64,000 bases of DNA from positions 62,001 through 126,000 of the forward strand of contig NZ_JALJZV010000007.1 in the NCBI RefSeq assembly GCF_024171535.1, read 5' to 3'. Below the pieces are notes generated by a model. It was not told the origin of the DNA. It made no database searches and saw only the letters and a program-made list of their open reading frames with translations. This document shows, in pieces, positions 55,788-64,000 of the stretch (the first letter of the stretch is position 1; the number at the start of each line of letters is the position of its first letter). The DNA is from Flavobacterium sp. HSC-61S13. Its GTDB lineage: Bacteria; Bacteroidota; Bacteroidia; Flavobacteriales; Flavobacteriaceae. The position numbers and the translations under genes were made by a program.

Positions 55788-57134
55788 TTAAACAGAAATT
55801 CCCAAATAATTACTTGGTGTAATTTGTTTGAGTTCTGCTTTTATTTCATCCGAGACATTAAGCCCTTCGATAAACTGATGCATCGACGCTTTATTGATTC
55901 CCGTATTGGTTCTGGTCAAGTCTTTTAGTGCTTCATACGGATTTGGGTATGCCTCTCTTCTCAAAATCGTTTGAATAGCTTCTGCAACCACAGCCCAATT
56001 GTTTTCTAAATCTTGAGCAAATTTATCTGCATTTAACAGCAATTTATCCAATCCTTTTAGAGTGGCTTCAAAAGCGATGATTGTATGTCCAAATGGCACA
56101 CCAATATTACGCAATACCGTACTGTCTGTCAAATCTCTTTGTAAGCGTGACACGGGTAATTTAGCAGATAAATGTTCAAAGATTGCATTGGCAATACCCA
56201 AATTCCCTTCCGAGTTTTCAAAGTCAATCGGATTGACTTTATGTGGCATAGCCGAAGAACCAATTTCTCCTGCTTTAATTTTTTGTTTAAAGTATTCCAT
56301 GGAAACATAGGTCCACACATCGCGATCCAAATCCAACACGATGGTATTGATGCGCTTTAAAGCATCAAAAAAGGCAGCAAAGTGATCATAATGTTCAATT
56401 TGCGTGGTTGGAAAAGAGTGTTTTAAACCTAAGTTGGTTTCGACAAAATCATTTCCAAATTGTCTCCAATCCTGTTTCGGATAAGCCACGTGATGAGCGT
56501 TAAAATTACCGGTAGCTCCACCAAATTTAGCTGCAAAAGGGATGTTATTCAACAAGCGAAGTTGTTCTTCCAAACGCTCCACAAAAACGTGAATCTCCTT
56601 TCCTAAACGAGTTGGAGATGCAGGCTGTCCATGTGTACGCGCGAGCATCGGTATGTCTTTCCATTCCAAGCTAAGCGCTTTTAGTTTATTGACCAGCTTG
56701 ATAAAAAGCGGCATATAAACTTCCTGAAAAGCTTCTTTGGTTGAAAGAGGTATGGCTGTATTGTTGATATCTTGTGACGTTAAGCCGAAATGAATAAATT
56801 CTTTATAAGCTTCTAAACCCAATTGATCAAAGGCTGCCTTAACAAAATATTCAACGGCTTTGACATCGTGATTGGTAGTCTTTTCTGTTTCTTTAATTTC
56901 CAATGCATCCTCTGTAGAAAAGTTCTGATAAACCTTGCGCAATTCTGGAAAAACAGTTGGAGAAACTCCTTGTAATTGTGGCAAAGGTATTTCACATAAA
57001 GCGATAAAATACTCGATTTCGATTAATACGCGATATTTAATCAGGGCTTCTTCAGAAAAATAAGCAGCTAAAGAATTGGTTTTATTTCTATAACGACCGT
57101 CGATAGGTGAAATAGCATTCAGTTCTGTTAACAT
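55788..57134 (-). CDS. purB: Adenylosuccinate lyase PurB
   Basis: Catalyses two fumarate-releasing steps in purine synthesis (SAICAR to AICAR, adenylosuccinate to AMP). It belongs to the fumarase/aspartase superfamily with signature GSSAMPHKVNPIDFENSEGN (about residues 293-312) and ARTHGQPASPTRLGKE. At 448 aa with MLTELNAISPIDGRYRNKT at the start, it is the E. coli-like (not the Bacillus-like) PurB subtype. It appears monocistronic; a -7 box lies upstream. Confidence 0.96.
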   Translation of the reverse strand: MLTELNAISPIDGRYRNKTNSLAAYFSEEALIKYRVLIEIEYFIALCEIPLPQLQGVSPTVFPELRKVYQNFSTEDALEIKETEKTTNHDVKAVEYFVKAAFDQLGLEAYKEFIHFGLTSQDINNTAIPLSTKEAFQEVYMPLFIKLVNKLKALSLEWKDIPMLARTHGQPASPTRLGKEIHVFVERLEEQLRLLNNIPFAAKFGGATGNFNAHHVAYPKQDWRQFGNDFVETNLGLKHSFPTTQIEHYDHFAAFFDALKRINTIVLDLDRDVWTYVSMEYFKQKIKAGEIGSSAMPHKVNPIDFENSEGNLGIANAIFEHLSAKLPVSRLQRDLTDSTVLRNIGVPFGHTIIAFEATLKGLDKLLLNADKFAQDLENNWAVVAEAIQTILRREAYPNPYEALKDLTRTNTGINKASMHQFIEGLNVSDEIKAELKQITPSNYLGISV

Positions 57135-57159
57135 AAAATAAGGATGTGTTGTTAAGATG

Positions 57160-57167
57160 CAAATATA
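57160..57167 (-). promoter_or_regulatory. Candidate -7 box of purB
   Basis: Minus-strand TATATTTG, perfect TAnnTTTG match, 25 bases before the purB ATG; no good -33 element. Confidence 0.5.
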
Positions 57168-57212
57168 AACTATTAATAAGAAAACGAGAAAGGAAACTCC
57201 CGTTAAGCTAAA

Positions 57213-57249
57213 TGAAAAAAGGCTGTCTTACCGACAGCCTTTTTTTTTA
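57213..57249 (-). terminator. Terminator of the tilS-dsbD-DUF2911 operon
   Basis: Stem AAAGGCTGTC/GACAGCCTTT (within 57215-57227 and 57233-57245), extended by A/T pairs, loop TTACC; T-runs on both strands. It lies directly after the DUF2911 gene. Confidence 0.9.
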
Positions 57250-58092
57250 TTTTGACCACTCTAATATAGAGTCTTTGTTCATTTTGATATAATCGGCATT
57301 GTTTGCTTTTTCTGCCATGGACAGCGATTTTTTTGCTGTTTCTATCGCAGCTTTTTTATCTCCTGACTTCGCTTGGATCTGTGATTTTAGTCTCACGAAA
57401 TAATAAGGAGCCTCGTCACCTTTCAGCTCGATAGCCTTATTAATCCAATTTAAAGCCTTATTCATGTCTTTATTGATCAAGAAGTAGTATTGTGCTGCCG
57501 CATAATAATCCACTGCTTTAGGACCCGCTAAAACCTCATCGATACTCGCTAAAGCCAATTTCTCTGACGGTACTTCAATACGAACAGCTACCATGGTTTT
57601 TTCCCAAGAAATTTCCAAATCAGCCGCATCGACATTGACATTATTTATAGCTAATGTAAAAGTCTCCACGTTACGAGTTAAAGCAATCGGTTTTACCGTA
57701 GTTTTTAAGGCTACTTTAGAATCATCCCATTTTTCAGGTAGTCCCCAGTTGTTGGTATTGGCGTAAAAAATCACGTCCCAAGATTCCGCTTTTGGAAGGG
57801 TATACAATGCGTAAGTCCCTTTTTTTAATGTTTTCCCATCGATAACAACATCATCACCGAAAGTAATCATGGTATTGACATTAGCACCCGTTCTCCACAT
57901 TCTTCCGTAGGGAACCAAATCTCCAAATACAGAACGACCACGCATATTCGGTCTGGTATAGTCGATACTGATATCCGTAAGCCCAACAACCTGTTCAATT
58001 TTTGCTTTGGTACTCATTTGTGGTACTTGAACCTGTGCCGTTCCAAAATAGGAAGTCATCAGTAAAGCCACTAAAGCGATTTTATTTTTCAT
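57247..58092 (-). CDS. DUF2911 domain protein with C-terminal TPR
   Basis: A 281-aa exported protein: signal peptide (IALVALLMTSYFGTAQ), then the DUF2911 domain (about 25-170; TDISIDYTRPNMRGRSVFG, PYGRMWRTGANVNTMITFGD, KKGTYALYTLPK) and TPR-like helices (AAAQYYFLINKDMNKALNWIN). The DUF2911 family is abundant in Bacteroidota and uncharacterised. It is 14 bp after dsbD on the same strand, the last gene of that operon, so a periplasmic role alongside the thiol-reducing system is possible but not shown. Confidence 0.9.
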   Translation of the reverse strand: MKNKIALVALLMTSYFGTAQVQVPQMSTKAKIEQVVGLTDISIDYTRPNMRGRSVFGDLVPYGRMWRTGANVNTMITFGDDVVIDGKTLKKGTYALYTLPKAESWDVIFYANTNNWGLPEKWDDSKVALKTTVKPIALTRNVETFTLAINNVNVDAADLEISWEKTMVAVRIEVPSEKLALASIDEVLAGPKAVDYYAAAQYYFLINKDMNKALNWINKAIELKGDEAPYYFVRLKSQIQAKSGDKKAAIETAKKSLSMAEKANNADYIKMNKDSILEWSK

Positions 58093-58106
58093 GATCTCTA
58101 TATTAA

Positions 58107-60089
58107 TTATTGTTTCTTACTACTTCCTTCTATTAGCCAATTTTTGTAAGTCGGTACATCTGGCGTATATCCGATCGGACTGTTTAATGCCTTTTCATCA
58201 GAATCTAAAACAATGTAATAAGGCTGTGCATTGGCTTTGTAATGTGTAATTTGAAAATCACTCCACTTATTACCAATAGTCTTAATTTTTCTTCCCGTTT
58301 CAGGTGATATATATTGTTCCGCCTCTGGTAATTCCTTTTTATCGTCTACATAAAGAGAAATTAACACAAAGTCCTTTCTCAGTAAAGATAATACTTCTGG
58401 ATCCGACCATACGTAATCTTCCATTTTACGACAGTTGACACATGCAAATCCTGTAAAGTCCAATAAAACAGGTTTATTTACTGATTTAGCATAAGCTATT
58501 CCCTTTTGATAATCGGTAAAGGCAATCAAATCATGGGCACCCAATTTAGCACCGTCTGGTAATTCTACTTCAGTAGAAGCACCACCGCCTTTGGAATTAC
58601 CTACTCCATATGGGCTTTCACTATAGGTCATTGGAGGAGGGAATCCTGAAATGATTTTTAGTGGAGCACCCCACAATCCTGGAATTAAATAAATTGTAAA
58701 GGTCGATACCAACAAAGCCATCGCCAAACGTCCTACTGAAATATGATCCATCGGACTATCGTGTGGCAATTTGATTTTTCCTAATAAATATAAAGCCCAA
58801 GCTCCAAATATCGCGATCCAAATAGCTAAGAAAACTTCTCTTTCCAACCAATGAGCTTGCAAAACCAAATCCGCATTAGATAAGAATTTAAAGGCTAAAG
58901 CCAACTCTAAGAAACCTAGAGAAACTTTAATCGTGTTTAACCATCCACCTGATTTCGGCATAGAGTTTAACCAACCTGGGAACATCGCAAACAACATAAA
59001 TGGCAAAGCCAATGCAGTTGAGAAACCCAACATTCCTACGATCGGAGCAATTCCGCCTTTGGAAGCCGCTTCAACTAACAAAGTCCCTACGATAGGTCCT
59101 GTACAAGAAAAAGAGACTATCGCCAAAGCTAACGCCATAAACAAAATGCCAATAAACCCACCGCGATCGGCCTGAGAATCGACTTTATTTGCCCATGAAT
59201 TTGGTAGCATAATTTCGAATGCTCCTAAAAATGAGGTAGCAAAAACCACCAATAAAACAAAAAATATGATATTAAACCAAACATTGGTTGATAAAGCATT
59301 AAGCGAATCTGCTCCAAAAACAGCGGTCACTATAGTACCCAATACCACATAAATCAAAATGATTGATAATCCATAAAAAATGGCATTACGAATACCTTTA
59401 GCACGGGTTTTACTTTGTTTTGTAAAGAAACTCACCGTCATAGGAATCATCGGGAATACACAAGGGGTTAACAAAGCTGCAAATCCAGATAAAAATGCGA
59501 TAAAAAAGATTTTAAACAATCCCTTTTGCTCTTCTTTTACTGGCTTAATTGGTGTAACCGCCTGATTTTCTGAACCCGCTGTAGTAGTAGCAGTTACGGA
59601 ATCAGCAGCATCTTCGAAGTTTTTAACTTCCGAGGAGCTCATGGTCGCAAGATCAAATACAAAAAAGTTACTTTGACTGATACAAACTTCATCACAAACT
59701 TGATAAGCTAATTCTAATTGAATGTTTTTAAGGTCTTTATTGGTTATTTTAATTTCTTGAACCAATTTAACAGGTCCATCAAAGTAGGTTTCATCTACTT
59801 CAAAAACATCGTTATAAGCCGTTTTAGTCGCACTCTCTTTTGCTTTTCCAGCAATGAGGTAATTCCCTTTTTCATTATTAAACAACAATTCTGCTGGTAA
59901 AGGTCCTCCTTCAGCTGTGAATTGTGAGTACATATGCCAATTCCCATCTACTACACCGTCGAGGGTAATCACATATTCCGTTTCTGATTTTTTTTCTATT
60001 TTAGATTTCCATTTTGCCGGATTGACAATCTGTGCCTGAACCGTAATAATGGAAACTAAAAAAAGTAGCAAATAGGCTAATTTTTTCAT
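58107..60089 (-). CDS. dsbD: Thiol:disulfide interchange protein DsbD
   Basis: Carries electrons from cytoplasmic thioredoxin across the inner membrane to periplasmic thiols. Domain order: signal peptide (LLLFLVSIITVQAQ), N-terminal DsbD-alpha domain (about 20-150), a CcdA-like eight-helix membrane domain with paired cysteines in LTPCVFPMIPMT and FSCTGPIVGTLL, and a C-terminal thioredoxin domain with CVNC in FTGFACVNCRKMEDYVW. Length is 660 aa. Its start overlaps the end of tilS by four bases, so the two are translationally coupled. Confidence 0.95.
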   Translation of the reverse strand: MKKLAYLLLFLVSIITVQAQIVNPAKWKSKIEKKSETEYVITLDGVVDGNWHMYSQFTAEGGPLPAELLFNNEKGNYLIAGKAKESATKTAYNDVFEVDETYFDGPVKLVQEIKITNKDLKNIQLELAYQVCDEVCISQSNFFVFDLATMSSSEVKNFEDAADSVTATTTAGSENQAVTPIKPVKEEQKGLFKIFFIAFLSGFAALLTPCVFPMIPMTVSFFTKQSKTRAKGIRNAIFYGLSIILIYVVLGTIVTAVFGADSLNALSTNVWFNIIFFVLLVVFATSFLGAFEIMLPNSWANKVDSQADRGGFIGILFMALALAIVSFSCTGPIVGTLLVEAASKGGIAPIVGMLGFSTALALPFMLFAMFPGWLNSMPKSGGWLNTIKVSLGFLELALAFKFLSNADLVLQAHWLEREVFLAIWIAIFGAWALYLLGKIKLPHDSPMDHISVGRLAMALLVSTFTIYLIPGLWGAPLKIISGFPPPMTYSESPYGVGNSKGGGASTEVELPDGAKLGAHDLIAFTDYQKGIAYAKSVNKPVLLDFTGFACVNCRKMEDYVWSDPEVLSLLRKDFVLISLYVDDKKELPEAEQYISPETGRKIKTIGNKWSDFQITHYKANAQPYYIVLDSDEKALNSPIGYTPDVPTYKNWLIEGSSKKQ

Positions 60090-61399
60090 TTGATTAATTG
60101 AATTTTTAAAATGTTTTTAGTTGTACTTTTTATCTTAAATCGATCATCCATTCGACCACCGACAATCCATACAATTTGAGTTTCAGAACACAAGATCCAA
60201 GCTGATTCTTTTTCAATTTGAGAATATTTCTCATCTTTAAAATACTTACTTAGCTTTTTAGATCCGTGCATTCCCAAAGGATAAAAAGAATCGCCTTCAC
60301 GCCACTTTCTAAGCAGCAAGGGAAACTTTACTTGATCTTTATCTATAAAAATAATGTCTTTATCTTCATAGGCTAATCGTTCATTTTGTTGTTCATTAGA
60401 TATAATTATTGGTTTAGTTATAGTTTCATTTTCATAAAGTTCGTATACCTGCTTATCATCGTCCAAAACACTTTTTGGTGCCAATATCAACTGCTCTCTA
60501 TTTTTTAGCAAAACAGCTGTATCAGAAAAAATCATTTTACCGGTAGGCGCATCTACTAATACGTCGACATCGTCCCAGTTCTTAAATCCGAACGGCAACA
60601 ACCAGTGATGTAAGTAAGCCAGATAGTTCCCTCGTGTTTTTAATGCTGCAATGGAGAAATACCGCGTTTCTCCCTCTTCAATAACAACTCGATCATAAAA
60701 ATCTTTTGAAGCATCTTCAATTAGGCTATGTGCCTCGTTTAAATACATCATCGAATTTTTAAACGAATTCAAAAAACCCGCATTGCTCTTTTTAAAAATT
60801 GGCACGACTTCTTTTCTAATCTTATTGCGCAAATATTTGGTTTCTGCATTGGTATGATCCTCACGCCAATCCCATCCATTCTCCCTAGCATGTTGCTCAA
60901 TTTCTTCTCTAGAAAAAATCAATATTGGACGTACAATTTTATGATTTTGTTCGGGAATTCCCATCAAACCATCCAAACCTGTACCCCGAGAAAAATTGAT
61001 TAGGAAAGTTTCAACAGAATCATCTAAATGGTGTGCCGTTAAAAGAAAATCGAGTTTTTTGTCTAACAATAAGGTATCAAACCATTGATAGCGCAAGTCT
61101 CGCGCTGCAATTTGAATCGACACTCCATTTACTTGGGCATACTGCTTTGTATCAAAACGGATGCCAAAAAACGGAACTCCCAATTGTTTACACAATTGTT
61201 TTACAAATTCCATATCGCCATCACTCTCTTTATCTCGCAATTGAAAATTACAATGCGCGACAGCAATATCCATCTTTAATTCTGCAAATAAACGCAACAT
61301 CACGATACTATCAACTCCTCCGCTAACCGCCAACAAAAGTTTAGCCTGTTGCAAATGCGGAAATCGATTCTGAACGTGAGTTTTAAGTTTTACTAACAT
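60086..61399 (-). CDS. tilS: tRNA(Ile)-lysidine synthase TilS
   Basis: Converts C34 of tRNA-Ile(CAU) to lysidine so that it reads AUA. It has an N-type PP-loop LLAVSGGVDSIVMLRLF (SGGVDS at about residues 25-30 from the preferred start), then FLLTAHHLDDSVETFLINFSRGTGL and WREDHTNAETKYLRNKIRKEV, and a C-terminal TilS domain (LLRKWREGDSFYPLGMHGSKKLS). I prefer ATG 61399 (437 aa); another ATG seven codons earlier (61420) is possible. It is the first gene of tilS-dsbD-DUF2911. Confidence 0.95.
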   Translation of the reverse strand: MLVKLKTHVQNRFPHLQQAKLLLAVSGGVDSIVMLRLFAELKMDIAVAHCNFQLRDKESDGDMEFVKQLCKQLGVPFFGIRFDTKQYAQVNGVSIQIAARDLRYQWFDTLLLDKKLDFLLTAHHLDDSVETFLINFSRGTGLDGLMGIPEQNHKIVRPILIFSREEIEQHARENGWDWREDHTNAETKYLRNKIRKEVVPIFKKSNAGFLNSFKNSMMYLNEAHSLIEDASKDFYDRVVIEEGETRYFSIAALKTRGNYLAYLHHWLLPFGFKNWDDVDVLVDAPTGKMIFSDTAVLLKNREQLILAPKSVLDDDKQVYELYENETITKPIIISNEQQNERLAYEDKDIIFIDKDQVKFPLLLRKWREGDSFYPLGMHGSKKLSKYFKDEKYSQIEKESAWILCSETQIVWIVGGRMDDRFKIKSTTKNILKIQLIK

Positions 61400-61462
61400 T
61401 TTACAAATTAAAGTCCTCAAAGTAACATATTTTATTTGTTTTTTGAAACCTCTTTTTTGCCA

Positions 61463-61507
61463 AAAAAATTACAGAAACTATAATTTTTTGTGAATCTGTA
61501 ATTTTTT
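61463..61507. terminator. Inverted repeat between pabB and tilS, likely terminator
   Basis: Perfect 13-bp inverted repeat AAAAAATTACAGA/TCTGTAATTTTTT (61463-61475 and 61495-61507) with a 19-base loop, giving a T-run on both strands. On the minus strand it would end the rluD-pabB transcript before tilS. The remaining ~110 bases toward pabB show no gene. Confidence 0.65.
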
Positions 61508-61615
61508 GCGCTTAAGTTAGATGGGGTTGTCCCGAACAATTTACTAGAAAGTACCCATACCAACATTTTTAATGGGCATAGCACACCTAAGAAGTGGTGT
61601 TTGCGGACCGGGTAT

Positions 61616-62914
61616 TTATTCTTTTACCGGTTGTAAAACCCTTTTCATCGCTTGAGCCTTTAACAAACATTCTTCATATTCGGCTTCAGGCTCGGCCAGA
61701 GAGGTAATTGCGCTTCCAACAGAGAATGAAATATAACGTTTGGTGTGATTGTAGAGTATACTTCTGATGACCACATTGAAATCAAAATTGCCCTCAGGGT
61801 TAAAATATCCAATAGCACCACTATAGAGTCCGCGCTTGGATTCTTCCAATTCTTCAATAATTTTCATCGCAGAAATCTTTGGAGCTCCAGTCATGCTTCC
61901 CATTGGATAGGTCGACTGAATAATTGCAATCGGAGAAGTATCAACAGAAACCTCGGACACCACTGTTGAGATCATTTGGTGTACTTGTTTAAAAGTATAG
62001 ATTCCACATAACTCTTCCACCTTTACAGATCCTTTAATAGCCGTTTTGGACAAATCATTTCGCACCAAATCGACGATCATAATATTTTCTGCACGTTCTT
62101 TAATATTTGATTGCAAATCAATACGAGCTTGCAAATCATCGTCCACAAGTAGATGTCGTTTTGCAGTTCCCTTAATAGGCTGTGAGATTACTTTAGTACC
62201 GATTTTTTTCAGATAGCGCTCTGGAGAAGCCCCTAGAGCGTACTGGTTGTTGTTCTTAAAAAAAGTAGCAAAAGGTGGACTAGAAATCGCATTTAATGCC
62301 TGATAAATTTGCAACGGATCTATCGTGCTATTTTCTGCAAAAAACTCCATACAAAAATTGGCCTCATAGATATCCCCCGCCTGAATATTGCCGAGCATAT
62401 CCGTGATTTTTTGAATATATTGTTCTTTAGAAATGCGCTGTTGTATCTCAATATTTGCTGTAGGTACAACCGTAAACAAACTGGTTTCTTCAATTTTCTG
62501 TAAGTCGCTCTCCCATTCGTCATCACAATTTCTGAGGTAATGCAATTCCAATATATCCCCCTTAACTTTAAAGATTTTTTGGGGTTGAAAGAAAAACAAA
62601 TCTGGAAATTCCAATCCATCGATATTCGAAGATTTTAATTTTTCGACACTGTTTTTTAGGTCATAACTCAAATAACCAAACAACCAATCTTTCGTTTGGG
62701 AATAATAGGCTTCTAGATCGAGAAATGCCCGATCATAATCGGTTTGAATAGCCGTAAAGGCATCCACTGCAAGCAGGTAATCAAATTCGGAATAATTCTC
62801 CGCAGCGTTATTACTATCCAAAAAAACTACTTCGCGGAACTGTTGTGCCCACTGAAGTAGTTTATCTTTAAAATTGGTATATTCTGATAAGTCAATACTA
62901 ATGACATTTCGCAT
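61616..62914 (-). CDS. pabB: Aminodeoxychorismate synthase component I (PabB-like)
   Basis: Chorismate-binding enzyme that, with a glutamine amidotransferase, makes 4-amino-4-deoxychorismate for folate. It is 432 aa with the chorismate-binding domain in the second half: QPIKGTAKRH (about 245-254), MIVDLVRNDLSKTA, the GSMTGAPKISAMKIIEELE signature and GAIGYFNPEGNFDFNVVIR. The KGT variant of the PIKGT motif favours PabB over anthranilate synthase TrpE, which has PIAGT. It lies three bases after rluD on the same strand. No pabA/trpG is present here. Confidence 0.9.
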   Translation of the reverse strand: MRNVISIDLSEYTNFKDKLLQWAQQFREVVFLDSNNAAENYSEFDYLLAVDAFTAIQTDYDRAFLDLEAYYSQTKDWLFGYLSYDLKNSVEKLKSSNIDGLEFPDLFFFQPQKIFKVKGDILELHYLRNCDDEWESDLQKIEETSLFTVVPTANIEIQQRISKEQYIQKITDMLGNIQAGDIYEANFCMEFFAENSTIDPLQIYQALNAISSPPFATFFKNNNQYALGASPERYLKKIGTKVISQPIKGTAKRHLLVDDDLQARIDLQSNIKERAENIMIVDLVRNDLSKTAIKGSVKVEELCGIYTFKQVHQMISTVVSEVSVDTSPIAIIQSTYPMGSMTGAPKISAMKIIEELEESKRGLYSGAIGYFNPEGNFDFNVVIRSILYNHTKRYISFSVGSAITSLAEPEAEYEECLLKAQAMKRVLQPVKE

Positions 62915-62917
62915 GGC

Positions 62918-63958
62918 TTATTCCACTTCAGGTTGATTGGCTGTTGAATAGTTTCTCCACTTATCAATACACTGCATCATATCAGTTGGAATATCCGAAC
63001 TAAAGCGCATAAACTCCTTGGTTATCGGATGTTCAAATCCTAAGGTCTGAGCATGTAAGGCTTGACGTGGTAATATTTGAAAGCAGTTTTCTACAAACTG
63101 TTTGTATTTGGTAAAAGTAGTCCCTTTTAGAATCAAGTGTCCACCATAACGCTCATCGTTAAATAAGGTATGCCCAATGTGTTTCATATGAACGCGAATC
63201 TGATGTGTACGACCGGTTTCTAATCGACAACTCACAAGCGTAACATACCCCAAACGTTCTAAAACTTTATAGTGAGTAACTGCATATTTACCATCTGCTT
63301 CGTCTTCATAAGCGGCCATCTGCATTCGGTTTTTAACGTGTCGCCCAATATAAGTTTCGACCGTACCTTCTTCTTCGGTCACATTACCCCACACCAAAGC
63401 CACATATTCTCTTTCTGTAGTTTTTTCGGCAAACTGTCTTTGTAATTCGCTCATCGCCCATTCGGTTTTAGCAATAACCAATAAACCGCTGGTGTCCTTG
63501 TCGATTCGATGAACCAATCCGGGACGCTCACTGCTGTTTAGAGGTAAATTTTCAAAGTGATAAGCCAAAGCATTTACTAAGGTTCCCGTGTAGTTTCCGT
63601 GTCCAGGATGTACAACTAGTCCGGGTTTTTTGTTGATCACCAAAAGCGTATCGTCTTCATAAACGATATCCAATGGAATATTCTCCGGTAAAATTTTATT
63701 TTCAAACGGCGGTTGTTCCATCAATACTCGTACTACATCAAAGGCTTTGACCTTGTAATTTGACTTGACAGGAATCTCGTTGACAAATATATTACCGTTT
63801 GTCGCGGCTTGTTGAATTTTATTTCGAGTAGCATTCTCTACCAAATTCATTAAAAATTTATCCACACGTAAAGGCGCTTGTCCTTTAGAGGCTTCAAATT
63901 TGTAATGTTCGTATAAATCCCCTTCTAATTCGTCTTGGAACTCGATATTTTCTTGCAT
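62918..63958 (-). CDS. rluD: RluA-family 23S rRNA pseudouridine synthase (RluD-like)
   Basis: Makes pseudouridines in 23S rRNA (RluD acts on helix 69). It is 346 aa with an N-terminal S4 RNA-binding domain (LRVDKFLMNLVENATRNKIQQ, about 31-51) and the catalytic domain with Asp in RPGLVHRIDKDTSGLLVIAK, and ETGRTHQIRVHMKHIGHTL later. Its ATG follows the stop codon of the upstream gene without a single intervening base. RluD rather than RluC is inferred from the length and the S4 domain. Confidence 0.93.
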   Translation of the reverse strand: MQENIEFQDELEGDLYEHYKFEASKGQAPLRVDKFLMNLVENATRNKIQQAATNGNIFVNEIPVKSNYKVKAFDVVRVLMEQPPFENKILPENIPLDIVYEDDTLLVINKKPGLVVHPGHGNYTGTLVNALAYHFENLPLNSSERPGLVHRIDKDTSGLLVIAKTEWAMSELQRQFAEKTTEREYVALVWGNVTEEEGTVETYIGRHVKNRMQMAAYEDEADGKYAVTHYKVLERLGYVTLVSCRLETGRTHQIRVHMKHIGHTLFNDERYGGHLILKGTTFTKYKQFVENCFQILPRQALHAQTLGFEHPITKEFMRFSSDIPTDMMQCIDKWRNYSTANQPEVE

Positions 63959-64000
63959 TTATTCCGCTGTGTTGTTTTCAATTTCTGGAGCTACGTCTAA
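63959..64000 (-). CDS. C-terminal fragment of an upstream gene, cut by the window edge
   Basis: On the minus strand the last 13 codons of a gene read LDVAPEIENNTAE followed by TAA at 63959-63961, abutting the rluD start. In flavobacteria the gene before rluD is often a PASTA-domain protein, and this acidic tail would fit, but 13 residues cannot prove it. Confidence 0.6.
   Translation of the reverse strand, partial: LDVAPEIENNTAE

Overview
The window is chromosomal DNA of a low-GC member of the Bacteroidota, almost certainly the family Flavobacteriaceae; the genus cannot be fixed from the sequence alone. The evidence is the gene repertoire (monomeric isocitrate dehydrogenase, BamD, Rpb6-like omega subunit, DUF4835, DUF2911, a DUF4249 lipoprotein beside a TonB-dependent receptor, the short rpsF-rpsR-rplI operon), gene starts without purine-rich Shine-Dalgarno sequences, and many promoters with the Bacteroidota -7 box TAnnTTTG.

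Layout. 1-340: two nearly identical tRNA-Thr(UGU) genes. 339-5373 (mostly minus): a small conserved protein, manA, idi-queD, a 79-aa protein and recQ. 5462-8010 (plus): kdsD-tatC-lptB, an envelope operon. 8123-13858: a polysaccharide module with an orphan ORF, an FlaA1/CapD-type dehydratase, a Wza-like export lipoprotein and a Wzc-like chain-length/kinase protein; no glycosyltransferases follow. 14110-16332: monomeric NADP-isocitrate dehydrogenase.

16333-25987 is the accessory region and the most interesting part. After about 660 bases without a convincing gene come a 1170-aa protein of unrecognised family, a 718-aa protein whose C-terminus looks like a PoNe-type PD-(D/E)XK DNase toxin (candidate residues D616, E632, K634), and a tandem array of four PoNi-like (DUF1910/DUF1911) immunity genes. 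The array has an exact 807-bp period. Each unit carries the last 31 codons of the toxin gene, one immunity gene and a short spacer, so every spacer holds a ghost of the toxin tail. Copy 2 has one nonsense codon; copies 3 and 4 encode identical proteins; a fifth unit is truncated. The copies differ mainly in the first ~45-60 residues. I read this as an antibacterial effector-immunity locus whose immunity end was amplified and is diversifying.

25988-33470: a LytTR-type two-component pair, a DUF1697 protein, a TonB-dependent receptor with a DUF4249 lipoprotein, and a secreted beta-propeller protein with an HxlR regulator. 33602-39886 (minus): one long operon bamD-rpoZ-coaBC-DUF4835-recN-TPR-fabI. 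40140-44717 (minus): ferritin, dapA, a small conserved gene, ligA and another small conserved gene. 44979-46454: a DinB-family gene facing a WYL regulator. 46608-47710: rplI, rpsR, rpsF. 47890-54668 (minus): a lipoprotein, priA, DUF2147, YihY-like, nadC and a DJ-1/PfpI protein. 55164-55664: a lipoprotein azurin behind a palindromic operator. 55788-64000 (minus): purB, DUF2911, dsbD, tilS, pabB, rluD and the last 13 codons of an upstream gene.
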